Part shown: positions 30,468 through 39,633 of the stretch, one piece after another
Numbering within the stretch: the first letter of the stretch is position 1
Layout: each line of letters begins with the position of its first letter
Origin: Verrucomicrobiota bacterium
GTDB lineage: Bacteria; Verrucomicrobiota; Verrucomicrobiia; Opitutales; Opitutaceae
Direction: 5' to 3'
Length of the DNA: 64,000 bases
Assembly (NCBI GenBank): GCA_016871775.1
Contig: VHCI01000002.1
Span: forward strand, 21,506 to 85,505
Position numbers and translations under genes: made by a program
The notes under the pieces: model-generated
The model's database searches: none
Seen by the model: the letters and a program-made list of their open reading frames with translations, nothing else
Told to the model about the DNA's origin: nothing

Positions 30468-31142
30468 ATGCCGCTCCTGGTCGATGTGATTACGCTGTTC
30501 CCGCGGATGCTGGACGGGTTCCTTGCCGAGAGCATTCTCGGCAAGGGCATCGCGGCGGGCAGCCTCTCGGTACGGGTCCACGACCTGCGAACCTGGACCA
30601 CGGACCGGCACCGGACGGCAGACGATCGCCCCTTCGGGGGCGGCGCTGGGATGGTGCTGAAGCCCGAGCCGGTCTTCGCCGCGATCGAGCAGCTGCAGAC
30701 CCCGGGCTGCCGTCGGATCTACCTCACCCCGGATGGCCGGCCCTTCTCGGCGGGGCTCGCGCAGGAGCTATCCCGCGAGTCCCACCTGATTTTCCTCAGC
30801 GGCCACTACGAGGGGATCGACCAGCGCATCCGCGACCGGGTCATCGATCAGGAGATTTCCATCGGTGATTACGTGCTCACCAACGGCACCCTCGCCGCCG
30901 CGGTCGTTATCGACGCTCTCTCGCGCTTCATCCCGGGAGTGCTTGGTCAGGAAAAGTCATTGACGCACGAATCCTTCAGCCGCAGCTTGCTCGACTTTCC
31001 TCAATACACGCGTCCCGCCGAGTTCCGGGGCATATCCGTTCCCGAGATCCTCCTCTCCGGAAATCATGCCGAAATCGAACGCTGGCGGAACGCGCGTCAG
31101 TCAGAAAAAACCCGCCAAGTCCGGCCCGATTTGCTCAAATAA
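30468..31142 (+). CDS. trmD: tRNA (guanine-N1-)-methyltransferase TrmD
   Basis: This 224-aa SPOUT enzyme makes m1G37 in tRNAs and prevents +1 frameshifts. Family motifs: VDVITLFPRMLDGF at the start, DDRPFGGGAGMVLKPEPVF, HLIFLSGHYEGIDQRI with the trefoil-knot SAM site, and EISIGDYVLTNGTLAAAVVI. Catalytic Asp is expected in the FPQYTRP region on the C-terminal helix side. Most bacteria have rimM between rpsP and trmD; here there is only 70 bp with a hairpin. It lies 9 nt upstream of rplS. Confidence 0.97.
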   Translation: MPLLVDVITLFPRMLDGFLAESILGKGIAAGSLSVRVHDLRTWTTDRHRTADDRPFGGGAGMVLKPEPVFAAIEQLQTPGCRRIYLTPDGRPFSAGLAQELSRESHLIFLSGHYEGIDQRIRDRVIDQEISIGDYVLTNGTLAAAVVIDALSRFIPGVLGQEKSLTHESFSRSLLDFPQYTRPAEFRGISVPEILLSGNHAEIERWRNARQSEKTRQVRPDLLK

Positions 31143-31151
31143 TCAAACGCC

Positions 31152-31577
31152 ATGAACCCGATCATCCAGGAAATCACCGCCAATCAGGTGAAGAAAGACG
31201 TCACGCCTTTCAAAGTCGGCGACGGCGTGCGCGTCCACACCAGGGTCCGTGAGGGCGACAAGGAGCGGGTCCAGATTTACGCCGGCATCGTGATCGCGCG
31301 GAAGGGTCACGGCATCCATGAGACCTTCACGGTGCGCCGCCTCAGCTACGGTGAGGGGGTCGAGCGGGTGTTTCCGGTGAACTCGCCGAATATCGAGAAG
31401 ATCGAGGTGGAGCGTGAGTCGGAGGCGATGCGCGCTCGCCTGTACTACCTGCGCGGCCGCACCGGCAAGGCCGCCGTGGCGATTAAGGAGAAGGACCGCG
31501 CCGCCGAGATCCACGCCCAGCACGAGGAGGAGAAGGCGGCCAAGGCCGCCGCCGCCGCGCCTCAGGCCGGGGCCTGA
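31152..31577 (+). CDS. rplS: 50S ribosomal protein L19
   Basis: This 141-aa protein is L19, at the 30S-50S interface: [60 protein letters not shown] and [14 protein letters not shown] are all conserved. It exceeds the usual 115-120 aa by a lysine/alanine/glutamate-rich tail (about residues 117-141), a low-complexity extension. It starts at the ATG just after trmD, with no visible Shine-Dalgarno sequence. Confidence 0.98.
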   Translation: MNPIIQEITANQVKKDVTPFKVGDGVRVHTRVREGDKERVQIYAGIVIARKGHGIHETFTVRRLSYGEGVERVFPVNSPNIEKIEVERESEAMRARLYYLRGRTGKAAVAIKEKDRAAEIHAQHEEEKAAKAAAAAPQAGA

Positions 31578-31619
31578 GCCCGGCGCCCCCTAGGGGGAAT
31601 GTCCCGCCTGCAGGTGAAA

Positions 31620-31639
31620 CCGTCGCCGACCGGCGACGG
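31620..31639 (+). terminator. Possible hairpin terminator after rplS (no U tract)
   Basis: CCGTCGCC (31620-31627) pairs perfectly with GGCGACGG (31632-31639) around GACC. It follows rplS by 42 bp and precedes tkt by 75 bp. The lack of a T-run makes intrinsic termination uncertain; it could instead be a transcript-end stem. Confidence 0.4.
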
Positions 31640-31714
31640 GTCTTGCTCCCCTGCCACCGTACTTCAAGCTTTCCCGGTCGCGGCACGAGCTTTAGCCCTT
31701 GCCGGTTTCTGCTC

Positions 31715-33709
31715 ATGATGCTCCAGACCCTGCTCCTCGGCAAAGCCGCCAACCAAGCCCGCGGGCTCGCGATCGACGCCGTGCACGCCTGCTCCTCCGG
31801 GCACCTGGGGCTGCCGCTCGGCGCGGCCGAGATCGGGGCTGTCCTTTTCGGACACGCGCTGGTGCACAACCCCGAGCGCCCGCGGTGGATTAACCGCGAC
31901 CGATTCGTCCTCTCGGCTGGCCACGGGTCATTGTTCCTTTATTGTTGGCTTCACCTGAGCGGTTACGACGTGCCGTTGGAGCAGGTGCGGAATTTCCGCG
32001 TCCTGCACAGCACAACCCCTGGTCATCCGGAATTCCGCGAGACACCCGGCGTCGAGTGCACTACGGGTCCCCTCGGGCAGGGCATCGGCAATGCCGTAGG
32101 GATGGCCCTCGCCGGGCAGATGGCCGCCGCTCGGCTCAATACCCCGGAGCACCCGATCCTCAACTACCGCGTGGTCTGCCTCGCTGGCGACGGCTGCATG
32201 CAGGAGGGCGTCGCGATGGAGGCCGTGGCCTTCGCGGGGCACCAGCGCCTCGACAACCTGATCCTCATCTATGACGCCAACGCGGTCACGCTCGACGCGA
32301 TGGCGGACAAGACCCAGAGCGAGGACACGGCGCTCCGCTTCAAGGCGCTGGGCTGGGAGGTCCAGTCGGTCGACGGTCACGCGATGGCCGATTTCCTCCG
32401 CGCCTTTCATCGGGCTCGCAAGGCGCGTTCCGGACGCCCCCAGCTGATCATAGCGCGGACCGAGATCGGCCGCGGCATCCCGGAGGTCGCCGGCACGGCG
32501 AAGGGTCACGGCGAGGGCGGGGCCAAGTTCGCCGCTGCAGCGCGCGCCGGCCTCGGCCTGCCGGCGGAGGAGCACTTCCACGTCAGCGAGGACGTCCGGG
32601 CTTATTTCCACGGACACCGCCAGCGTCTGATTCGCGTCTGCAACAAGTGGCACCGGCAGTTCAAGGCTTGGCGCGAGGCTAACCCGGACCGGGCCGCGTT
32701 GCTCGACGGGGCGGCCCCTGAGAAGAGCCCGTCCGCCGAAGAACTCTTGGCGTTGGTGCCCGCGTTCGCCGCTGACGCCAAGCTCGCCACGCGGGCCGCT
32801 GGGCGCGACGTGCTGCAGCCGCTGGCGGCGCGCCTGCCGATGCTGATCGGCGGGAGCGCCGACCTTTACGGCTCCACCCTGAACTACCTCGCGGCCTCGA
32901 GCGACTCCGAGCCGGGCAATCGCGGGGGTCGCAACGTGCGCTTTGGCATTCGGGAACACGCGATGGCAGCGATCGCCAACGGCATCGCTTATGACGGCCT
33001 CTTCCGGCCGAGCATCGCCACCTTTCTGGTGTTCGCCGATTATGCGCGGCCTGCGATGCGGCTTGCGGCGCTGGCGCGGCTGCCGGTGGTCTACATTTAT
33101 ACCCACGATTCCGTCGGGGTGGGCGAGGACGGGCCGACCCATCAGCCCGTGGAAACCATCGCCGGGCTCCGGGTCATCCCGGGCCTCGATCTGATCCGTC
33201 CCGCCGATCCCGAGGAGACCGCCGGCGCCTACGCGGCTGCGCTATCCCGGGTCGATGGCCCCACGGTGCTGGCGTTGTCCCGCCAGGTGCTCCCCACGCT
33301 CGCGGTGATCCCAGCCGACACCCGACGTCAAGGTGCGCTGCGAGGAGCCTACGTGGCCGTCCGCGAGCAAGCCCCGCTCGAATGCATCCTTCTGGCCACC
33401 GGCAGCGAGTTGCAGCTGGCCCTCGAGGCTGCGCGGATCCTGGGACCAGGTACCCGGGTTGTCTCGATGCCGAGCACCCAGCGTTTTGACCGTCAGCCGG
33501 CGGACTATCGCGAGGCGGTGCTCCCGTCGTCCTGCCGCCGCCGTGTCGCGGTGGAGGCCGGTGTCACGGGCGGTTGGCACCGCTTTGTGGGGCTCGATGG
33601 CCACGTGGTGGGCATCGACCGGTTCGGGCTGAGCGCCCCCGCGCCCGTGGCCTTCCGCGAGCTTGGCCTGACGGTTGAGGCGGTGGTCGCCGCCGCCCGC
33701 GCGGGCTGA
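31715..33709 (+). CDS. tkt: Transketolase
   Basis: This 664-aa thiamine-diphosphate enzyme moves two-carbon units in the pentose phosphate and Calvin-type pathways. Domains in order: the ThDP PP-domain ([53 protein letters not shown] with the GDG-x-N-like metal motif), the Pyr domain ([19 protein letters not shown] with catalytic Glu, [18 protein letters not shown]) and the C-terminal domain. The start is 31715 or 31718 (two adjacent ATGs); the ORF track's 31643 lies too far upstream. Both [10 protein letters not shown] and [14 protein letters not shown] match transketolase rather than DXP synthase. Confidence 0.96.
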   Translation: MMLQTLLLGKAANQARGLAIDAVHACSSGHLGLPLGAAEIGAVLFGHALVHNPERPRWINRDRFVLSAGHGSLFLYCWLHLSGYDVPLEQVRNFRVLHSTTPGHPEFRETPGVECTTGPLGQGIGNAVGMALAGQMAAARLNTPEHPILNYRVVCLAGDGCMQEGVAMEAVAFAGHQRLDNLILIYDANAVTLDAMADKTQSEDTALRFKALGWEVQSVDGHAMADFLRAFHRARKARSGRPQLIIARTEIGRGIPEVAGTAKGHGEGGAKFAAAARAGLGLPAEEHFHVSEDVRAYFHGHRQRLIRVCNKWHRQFKAWREANPDRAALLDGAAPEKSPSAEELLALVPAFAADAKLATRAAGRDVLQPLAARLPMLIGGSADLYGSTLNYLAASSDSEPGNRGGRNVRFGIREHAMAAIANGIAYDGLFRPSIATFLVFADYARPAMRLAALARLPVVYIYTHDSVGVGEDGPTHQPVETIAGLRVIPGLDLIRPADPEETAGAYAAALSRVDGPTVLALSRQVLPTLAVIPADTRRQGALRGAYVAVREQAPLECILLATGSELQLALEAARILGPGTRVVSMPSTQRFDRQPADYREAVLPSSCRRRVAVEAGVTGGWHRFVGLDGHVVGIDRFGLSAPAPVAFRELGLTVEAVVAAARAG

Positions 33710-33744
33710 GCCCGCCGCGCCCAACGAATGCGGGTTGCGCCCGG

Positions 33745-33761
33745 GCCTGCCCCGGGCAGGC
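33745..33761 (+). repeat. GC-rich stem-loop in leader of efflux operon
   Basis: GCCTGCC (33745-33751) and GGCAGGC (33755-33761) form a perfect 7-bp stem with a CCG loop, ending 15 nt before the membrane fusion protein's ATG. It may end the tkt transcript or shape the leader of the efflux mRNA; there is no U tract. Confidence 0.35.
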
Positions 33762-33776
33762 TCCCTAATTCCTCCC

Positions 33777-34898
33777 ATGCTGAAAAAGTTTCTCCTCCTG
33801 CTCACAGTGTTCGTGGGCGTGTCGCTCGTGCTCGGCGCGGCCAAGGCGAGCCAGATCAAGAAACTCGCCGGTGCCCCGCGCATAATGCCGCCAGCGGGGG
33901 TGTCCGCGGTCGTCGCGCGGACCGAGGAGTGGAGCTCGTCCCTCCACGCGATCGGCACGCTGGCCCCGGTGGCCGGGATGACGGTCGCCGCGGACGCGGA
34001 CGGCATCGTGGTTCGGGTCGCCGTCGAGAACGGGGCGGCGGTGCGCGCCGGGGACCTTTTGGTGGAGCTGGACAGCTCAGTCGAGCGGGCGCAGCGGGAG
34101 GCCGCGCGGGCCCGGGCGGAGTTGGCGCGTGTCAACATCACCCGCCAAGAGGAACTGTGGCGGCGTAAAGCGATCGCGAAGCTCGAGTACGACACCGCAG
34201 TCGCCGCCTGCAAGCAGGCGGAGGCGGACGTCGCGGCGCTAGACGCGGTGATCGCGAAGAAGCAAGTGCGGGCGCCCTTCGCGGGGCGCGCCGGAATCCG
34301 ATTGGTGAATCCGGGGCAGTACGTGGGGCGCGGGGCTCCCTTGCTTCCGCTGCAGCAGCTGGACCCGATGTACGTGAACTTCAGCATCCCGCAGCGGCAT
34401 CTGCCCGACCTCGCGCTCGGGCGCCGGGTCGCGCTCCGGGTGGACGCCTTTCCCGACGCGTCCCCGTCGGGCGAGATCACGGCGATCAACGCTACCGTGG
34501 ACGCGGCCACGCGGAACATCACCGTGCAGGCCACGGTGGCCAACCCGGGAGAGAAGCTGCGGGCGGGAATGTTCGTGCGCGTCGAAGTCGAGCTGGCCGA
34601 GGCGAAGGCGTTGATCGTCGTGCCGGCCACGGCCGTGGCCTATGCGCCTTACGGCAATTCGGTCTTCATCGTGGAGAGGATGAAGGGGCCGGACGACCAG
34701 GAGTACCTTGGCGTGCGACAGCAGTTCATCGAGGTGGCCGTCCATCGTGGCGACTTGGTGGCCGTAAAGGGCGGTGTGAAGGCGGGCGAGCAGGTGGTGA
34801 CCGCGGGAGTCTTCAAGCTCCGCCACGGGGCCCCGGTGCAGGTGAACAACGCAAACCAGCCGCCGGCGAGCGCGAATCCGCGCCCGGCCAATTCCTGA
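33777..34898 (+). CDS. RND efflux membrane fusion (periplasmic adaptor) protein
   Basis: This 373-aa protein joins the inner-membrane pump to TolC. It has an N-terminal membrane anchor or signal (MLKKFLLLLTVFVGVSLVLG), a lipoyl half-motif (VRVAVENGAAVRAGDLLVEL), an alpha-hairpin (ELARVNITRQEELWRRKAIA to CKQAEADVAALDAVIAKKQV), the second lipoyl half (VRAPFAGRAGIRLVNPGQYV) and beta-barrel and membrane-proximal parts (LRAGMFVRVEVEL, TAVAYAPYGNSVFIV). There is no lipobox, unlike AcrA. The start at 33777 directly precedes the anchor. It lies 19 nt upstream of the permease gene. Confidence 0.94.
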   Translation: MLKKFLLLLTVFVGVSLVLGAAKASQIKKLAGAPRIMPPAGVSAVVARTEEWSSSLHAIGTLAPVAGMTVAADADGIVVRVAVENGAAVRAGDLLVELDSSVERAQREAARARAELARVNITRQEELWRRKAIAKLEYDTAVAACKQAEADVAALDAVIAKKQVRAPFAGRAGIRLVNPGQYVGRGAPLLPLQQLDPMYVNFSIPQRHLPDLALGRRVALRVDAFPDASPSGEITAINATVDAATRNITVQATVANPGEKLRAGMFVRVEVELAEAKALIVVPATAVAYAPYGNSVFIVERMKGPDDQEYLGVRQQFIEVAVHRGDLVAVKGGVKAGEQVVTAGVFKLRHGAPVQVNNANQPPASANPRPANS

Positions 34899-34917
34899 GA
34901 ACCGAGCCCGCCCGCCG

Positions 34918-37900
34918 ATGCAAGAGCGCAGCTTCACCGATGTTTTCATCCGCAGGCCGGTGGTGGCCCTCGTGGTCAACATCACGCTGCTGGTGCTCGG
35001 GATCGTTTCTTTCTACCAGCTGAACACGCGGCAGTACCCGCGGAGCGACAGCGCGGTGGTCAAGATCAGCACGGTCTACTTCGGTGCCAGCGCCGAGACC
35101 GTGCGCGGCTACATCACGACCCAGCTGGAGCGGGTCGTCGCCAGCGCCGATGGCATAGAATACATCGAGTCGGAGAGCCGGGCGGGCTTCAGCCTGATCA
35201 ACGTCTACCTGCGCCTGAACTACGACACGAACGCCGCACTGGCGCAGATCAGCGCGAAGATCGACCAGGTTCGCAGCGAGCTGCCCCCGGAGGCCGAGTC
35301 GCCGACAATCAGCGTCGAGACCAGCGACAACCAGTTCGCGTCGATGTACATCAGCTTCTACGGGGACCAGCTCGCCCCCAACCAAGTCACCGACTACCTC
35401 AACCGGATGGTTCAGCCGGCTCTCTCCGCGGTCAAGGGGGTGCAGCGAGCGGACATTTTGGGTGGCCGGGTGTTCGCGATGCGGGTCTGGCTAAAGCCCG
35501 ACGCCCTCGCGGCCCACGGGATCAGCCCGGCGGAGGTGCGGCAGGCGCTTGCCAGCAATAACGCGCTCGCGGCGGTGGGCTCCACGAAGGGGACGACGCT
35601 CTCGATGAGCCTGGTCGCGAACACGGATCTGCGCAGCGCGGCCGAATTCCGCGAGCTCGTGGTCGCGCGCCGCGGTGACACCATCGTGCGGCTGGCCGAC
35701 GTGGCGGAAGTGGTCCTTGGCGCTGAGAGCTACGACGACGAAGTCCGTTTCGCGGGCGAGAGCGCGACCTTCATGGGGATCTGGGTGCTCCCCACTGAGA
35801 GCACGGCGGAGGTGGTCAAGCGGGTCCGGGCGCTGCTGCCGACGATCGAACGCGACCTGCCCGGGGGTCTGCGGATGCGCGTGGGTTACGACGCGACCAA
35901 GTACATCGACGACGCTCTACGCGAGATCCTGCGCACTCTGCTTGAGACGCTTGTCATCGTGACCGTGGTGATCTTCCTGTTCCTTGGCTCATTCCGCTCC
36001 GTGATCATCCCGCTTGTCGCGATGCCGCTCTCGCTGCTCGGCGCGCTGGCGATGATGCTGGCCTTCGGTTTCACCCTCAATCTGCTCACCCTGCTCGCGG
36101 TGGTGCTCGCGGTGGGCATTGTGGTCGACGACGCGATCGTGGTGGTCGAGAACGTGGAACGGCACATCCGGGCTGGCCGGACGCCGTCCGATGCCGCGCT
36201 GCACGGGGCCCGGGAACTGGTCGGACCGGTGATCGCGATGACGATCACCCTCGCCGCGGTTTACGCGCCGATCGCGTTCCAGGGCGGCCTCACCGGTGCG
36301 CTGTTCCGCGAGTTCGCGCTGACCCTCGCGGGCGCCGTGGCCATCTCCGGCTTCGTGGCCCTCACGCTCTCGCCGATGATGAGCGCCCAACTGCTGCGCG
36401 GCGGCGCTTACGGGGAGCACGGGCTCGCCGGCCTGACCAACCGCCTGTTCGACCGCCTGCGGGACGCCTACGAGGGCGTGGTGGGTATGATGCTCGCTCC
36501 GCGCGCTGACCGTGGCGCGGCTTGGACCCTAGCGGCGTGGTCCCTCATTGCTTGGCTCCCGCTGTGGCCCGTCGTGGCCGGCGCGGTGTGGCTCCTGTTC
36601 GGGACGGACGGGGTCAAGGCGGCCGCGATACCCGCCGCGGCCGGCCTCCTCGGGGCCAGCGTGTTCGGCGCGGTCCTGATCTTCGCTTTCGACCTTGCGC
36701 TCGGCCGCCGTTACCGTGCGGCGCAGGTTGTGCTGGCCGGCTCAATGCTGCTCACGGCGCTGCTTGCGCCCTTCTTCCAGTTTGCCCAAAGCGAGCTCGC
36801 GCCCAAGGAGGATCAGGGTGTCGTCTTCAGCATTTTGGTCCCATCGCCCACGGCCACCATCGAGCAGAACTCCGTCTACGCCCGCGAGGTGCAAAAGATC
36901 TACGAGTCTGTGCCTGAGTATGACGCTTCGTTCCAACTGACCTCCGCCAACTTCGGGATCTCCGGGATGATCCTCAAGCCGTGGTCGGAGCGCCGGCGGA
37001 CGTCCGTCGCGATCGGGGATTCCCTGCAGGCACCCGCGGCCGCGGTCGCCGGGGTGAACGTCATCGTCAACACCCCGGATCCCCTGCCCGCGGGCGGGCA
37101 GTTTCCGATCGAGTTCGTGCTCCGCTCGACCGCGGAGCACCGCGAGATGCTGGAAGTGGCCCAGCAGCTGGTGATCCACGCCAACACCCAAGCCCCTGGC
37201 GCGGGCGGCCCGCCGGTGTTCTATTTCGCGGACAAAGACCTGAAGTTCGACCTGCCGCAGGCGGAGATCGAGATCGACCGGGAGAAGGTCGCCGCGATGG
37301 GCCTGAGTCTGGTCGACGTTGCTCGCGACCTCGGCTCGATGTTGGGTGGCGGCTATGTCAATCGCTTCGTCAACGACGGCCGCAGCTACCGCGTCATTCC
37401 CCAAGTCGAGCGCGGCCAGCGGCTCAACCCGGAGCAGTTGTTGAATTACCATATTCGCGGCCCGCAGGGGCAGTTGATCCCGCTGGGAACGATCGCCTCG
37501 ATCCGCGAGACGGTGCAGCCCCGCTCCCTCAACCGGTTCCAGCAGCTCAACTCGGTCAAGATCACGGGGGTGGGGCCAAGTATCGACGCGGCGCTGCGGA
37601 AGCTGGAGGCAAAGGCGACGGAGATCCTCCCAGCGGGCTATTCGATTGATTTCGGCGGACAGTCGCGCCAGCTGCGGACCGAGGGCAAGGCGCTGGGCAA
37701 GGCGGCGCTGCTCGCGGTGCTGCTCATCTTCCTCGTGCTCGCGGCGCAGTTCAACAGCTTCCGCGATCCCTTCATCATCCTGCTCGGCTCCGTGCCGCTT
37801 GCGATCGTCGCGGCGATGCTGCCCGTGTTTCTGGGCGCGAGCTCGCTCAACATCTACTCGCAGATCGGGCTGATCACCTTGGTGGGCCTGATCTCCAAGA

Positions 37901-38211
37901 ACGGGATTCTGATCGTGGAGTTCGCCAACGGGCTCCAGCGCGAGGGGTTGGGGAAGCTTGAGGCGATTCGCCGGGCTTCCGCCACGCGCCTTCGGCCGGT
38001 GCTGATGACCTCCGCCGCCACGGTTTTTGGGCACCTGATGCTCATCTTCGTCACAGGCCCCGGCGCCGCCTCGCGCAACAGCATCGGCTGGGTGCTGGTG
38101 ATCGGGATGGCGGTCGGGACCATCTTCACACTCTTCGTCGTCCCCGCCTTCTACGCGCTGATCGCCCGGGAGCTCGCGCCTCGCCCGGCCGCGTCCACTC
38201 CTTTCGCATGA
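34918..38211 (+). CDS. RND multidrug efflux permease (HAE1-like) with extra hydrophobic insertion
   Basis: This 1097-aa pump uses proton flow to expel hydrophobic compounds. TM4 has the two coupling Asp in VVLAVGIVVDDAIVVVENVE and TM10 the lysine in LISKNGILIVEFANG. Both porter domains are present (FSLINVYLRLNYDTN; ELAPKEDQGVVFSILVPSPT). It is about 50-60 aa longer than AcrB/MexB: between TM6 and TM7 (about residues 530-605) lie two further hydrophobic stretches (AWTLAAWSLIAWLPLWPVVA; AGLLGASVFGAVLIFAFDLA) not found in classical HAE1 pumps. The short adaptor-like interruption may be extra helices. It overlaps tolC by 4 bp (ATGA). No regulator gene is adjacent. Confidence 0.95.
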   Translation: MQERSFTDVFIRRPVVALVVNITLLVLGIVSFYQLNTRQYPRSDSAVVKISTVYFGASAETVRGYITTQLERVVASADGIEYIESESRAGFSLINVYLRLNYDTNAALAQISAKIDQVRSELPPEAESPTISVETSDNQFASMYISFYGDQLAPNQVTDYLNRMVQPALSAVKGVQRADILGGRVFAMRVWLKPDALAAHGISPAEVRQALASNNALAAVGSTKGTTLSMSLVANTDLRSAAEFRELVVARRGDTIVRLADVAEVVLGAESYDDEVRFAGESATFMGIWVLPTESTAEVVKRVRALLPTIERDLPGGLRMRVGYDATKYIDDALREILRTLLETLVIVTVVIFLFLGSFRSVIIPLVAMPLSLLGALAMMLAFGFTLNLLTLLAVVLAVGIVVDDAIVVVENVERHIRAGRTPSDAALHGARELVGPVIAMTITLAAVYAPIAFQGGLTGALFREFALTLAGAVAISGFVALTLSPMMSAQLLRGGAYGEHGLAGLTNRLFDRLRDAYEGVVGMMLAPRADRGAAWTLAAWSLIAWLPLWPVVAGAVWLLFGTDGVKAAAIPAAAGLLGASVFGAVLIFAFDLALGRRYRAAQVVLAGSMLLTALLAPFFQFAQSELAPKEDQGVVFSILVPSPTATIEQNSVYAREVQKIYESVPEYDASFQLTSANFGISGMILKPWSERRRTSVAIGDSLQAPAAAVAGVNVIVNTPDPLPAGGQFPIEFVLRSTAEHREMLEVAQQLVIHANTQAPGAGGPPVFYFADKDLKFDLPQAEIEIDREKVAAMGLSLVDVARDLGSMLGGGYVNRFVNDGRSYRVIPQVERGQRLNPEQLLNYHIRGPQGQLIPLGTIASIRETVQPRSLNRFQQLNSVKITGVGPSIDAALRKLEAKATEILPAGYSIDFGGQSRQLRTEGKALGKAALLAVLLIFLVLAAQFNSFRDPFIILLGSVPLAIVAAMLPVFLGASSLNIYSQIGLITLVGLISKNGILIVEFANGLQREGLGKLEAIRRASATRLRPVLMTSAATVFGHLMLIFVTGPGAASRNSIGWVLVIGMAVGTIFTLFVVPAFYALIARELAPRPAASTPFA

Positions 38212-39542
38212 CCTCGTCCCGCCTCCCGCTGTTCCGGGCCCTGCGCCGCGCCGCAGCGGCCCTTGTCTCCGCGTCGCTGTCGGCCGCGCCGGCCCTGCCG
38301 CCGGGCCCGCTTGACCTCGCGGCCGCGCTGCGGTTCGCGCTGGACCATAACCTTGCGATCCAGCAGGCGCGCGAACGGATCCGGCAGCAGGACGGCGTGA
38401 TGCTCGAGGTCGCGGCCCGCCGACTGCCGTCCGTGGGCGCGTCGACGCTTTACCAGCGCAACGACCCCGACGTTTCCCAGGGCTTTCCCGCCTCCGGGCA
38501 GGCCTGGCAGCTGAGCCTAACGGCGGCTCAGGTGGTGTACTCCGCCGGCGCCGTGCCCGCCGCAGTGCAGGCTTCCAAGCTGACCCGCGACGCGGCGACG
38601 CTCGAGCTTCAGGCGGTGATCAACGCCGCTCTCCTGCAGGTGCGGTCGGCCTTCCTCGAGGTGCTGCTCGCGCGCGAACAGATCAAGGTCCAGGAGTCGA
38701 ACCTGGAGTTGCTTCGGGAGCAGTTGCGGACCGTTTCGGACCGTCACCAAGCCGGCACGGTTTCGAGCTTCGAGAAGCTCCGCGCCGAGGTCGCCGTTGC
38801 GAACGCTCAGGTGCCCCTGATCACCGCGCGCAACGCGCTCCGCCTCGCCGGGGAGAATCTGCGTCTCGCCCTGGGGCTCGTTTCCGCGCCGGGATCGGGC
38901 CGCCCGGAGCTGGAGGTCATTGGTTCGCTCGCCTTCGCGCCGCAGAAGTTCGATCGCGCCGCGGTCCTTGAGGCGGCCCGGGCGCAGCGCCCCGACCTGC
39001 AGCGGCTGGCGAAGCTCGCCGGCGCGCGGGAAGAGGGCATCACCACGGCCCGCTCCGGGCGCTACCCGAATGTCGCCGCCTTCGGGGGCTTGACCCTGCG
39101 CAAGGGGCCGACGTCCCAGTTCGGGGATTCCAACCACGGCTGGCTCCTCGGGGTGCAGTCCCAGTGGGACATCTTCGACGGCCGCGCCACGCGGGGGCGG
39201 GAACTCCAGGCGCGCTCCGCCCTGCACCAGACCCGGCTGCTGCTGGCGGAGGCGGAACTCGCGGTCGATGTGGAAGTCAGCCGCGCCCACTCGGGCTGGC
39301 AGCAGGCCTCAGAGCTGGCGGACGCCTCGGCCCGGGTGGTCGAACAGGCCAACGAGGCGGTCCGCCTCGCCAACGCGCGCTACGAGGCGGGCTCCGGCAC
39401 GCAACTCGACGTGCTTTCCGCCCAAGTCGAGCTGACTACGGCCCGCACCAACCAGATCCAGGCTTTCTACCAGTACAACGTCGCGGTCGCGGCCCTGCGG
39501 AAGGCGATGGGGCAGGCGGATGAGCTGATCGCGCGGCCTTGA
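38208..39542 (+). CDS. TolC-family outer-membrane efflux protein
   Basis: This 444-aa protein has a signal peptide (ALRRAAAALVSASLSAAPAL) and two repeats of the outer membrane efflux domain, starting LDLAAALRFALDHNLAIQQA and GRPELEVIGSLAFAPQKFDR. Long amphipathic helices (LLREQLRTVSDRHQAGTVSS with the conserved R/H-x-x-x-G motif; ANARYEAGSGTQLDVLSAQV) form the alpha-barrel tunnel, and short strands the outer-membrane barrel. It is last of the tripartite efflux operon and overlaps the permease gene. Confidence 0.94.
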   Translation: MTSSRLPLFRALRRAAAALVSASLSAAPALPPGPLDLAAALRFALDHNLAIQQARERIRQQDGVMLEVAARRLPSVGASTLYQRNDPDVSQGFPASGQAWQLSLTAAQVVYSAGAVPAAVQASKLTRDAATLELQAVINAALLQVRSAFLEVLLAREQIKVQESNLELLREQLRTVSDRHQAGTVSSFEKLRAEVAVANAQVPLITARNALRLAGENLRLALGLVSAPGSGRPELEVIGSLAFAPQKFDRAAVLEAARAQRPDLQRLAKLAGAREEGITTARSGRYPNVAAFGGLTLRKGPTSQFGDSNHGWLLGVQSQWDIFDGRATRGRELQARSALHQTRLLLAEAELAVDVEVSRAHSGWQQASELADASARVVEQANEAVRLANARYEAGSGTQLDVLSAQVELTTARTNQIQAFYQYNVAVAALRKAMGQADELIARP

Positions 39543-39633
39543 GCCGGGCTGGACGTTTCGTCGTCCGCAGGGCAGCTAGGGGGGTGGTATCCCTTGGCCT
39601 CCGCCGTGGGGCCCGCTTCTCCGCTCCCGCCCG

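Noticed and set aside
31586-31597. Palindrome CCCCCTAGGGGG after rplS
   Set aside because: Only 12 bp with no loop or U tract; not enough to call a terminator.
36742-38034. 430-aa minus-strand ORF opposite the RND permease
   Set aside because: Antisense shadow of the proton-relay half of the pump.
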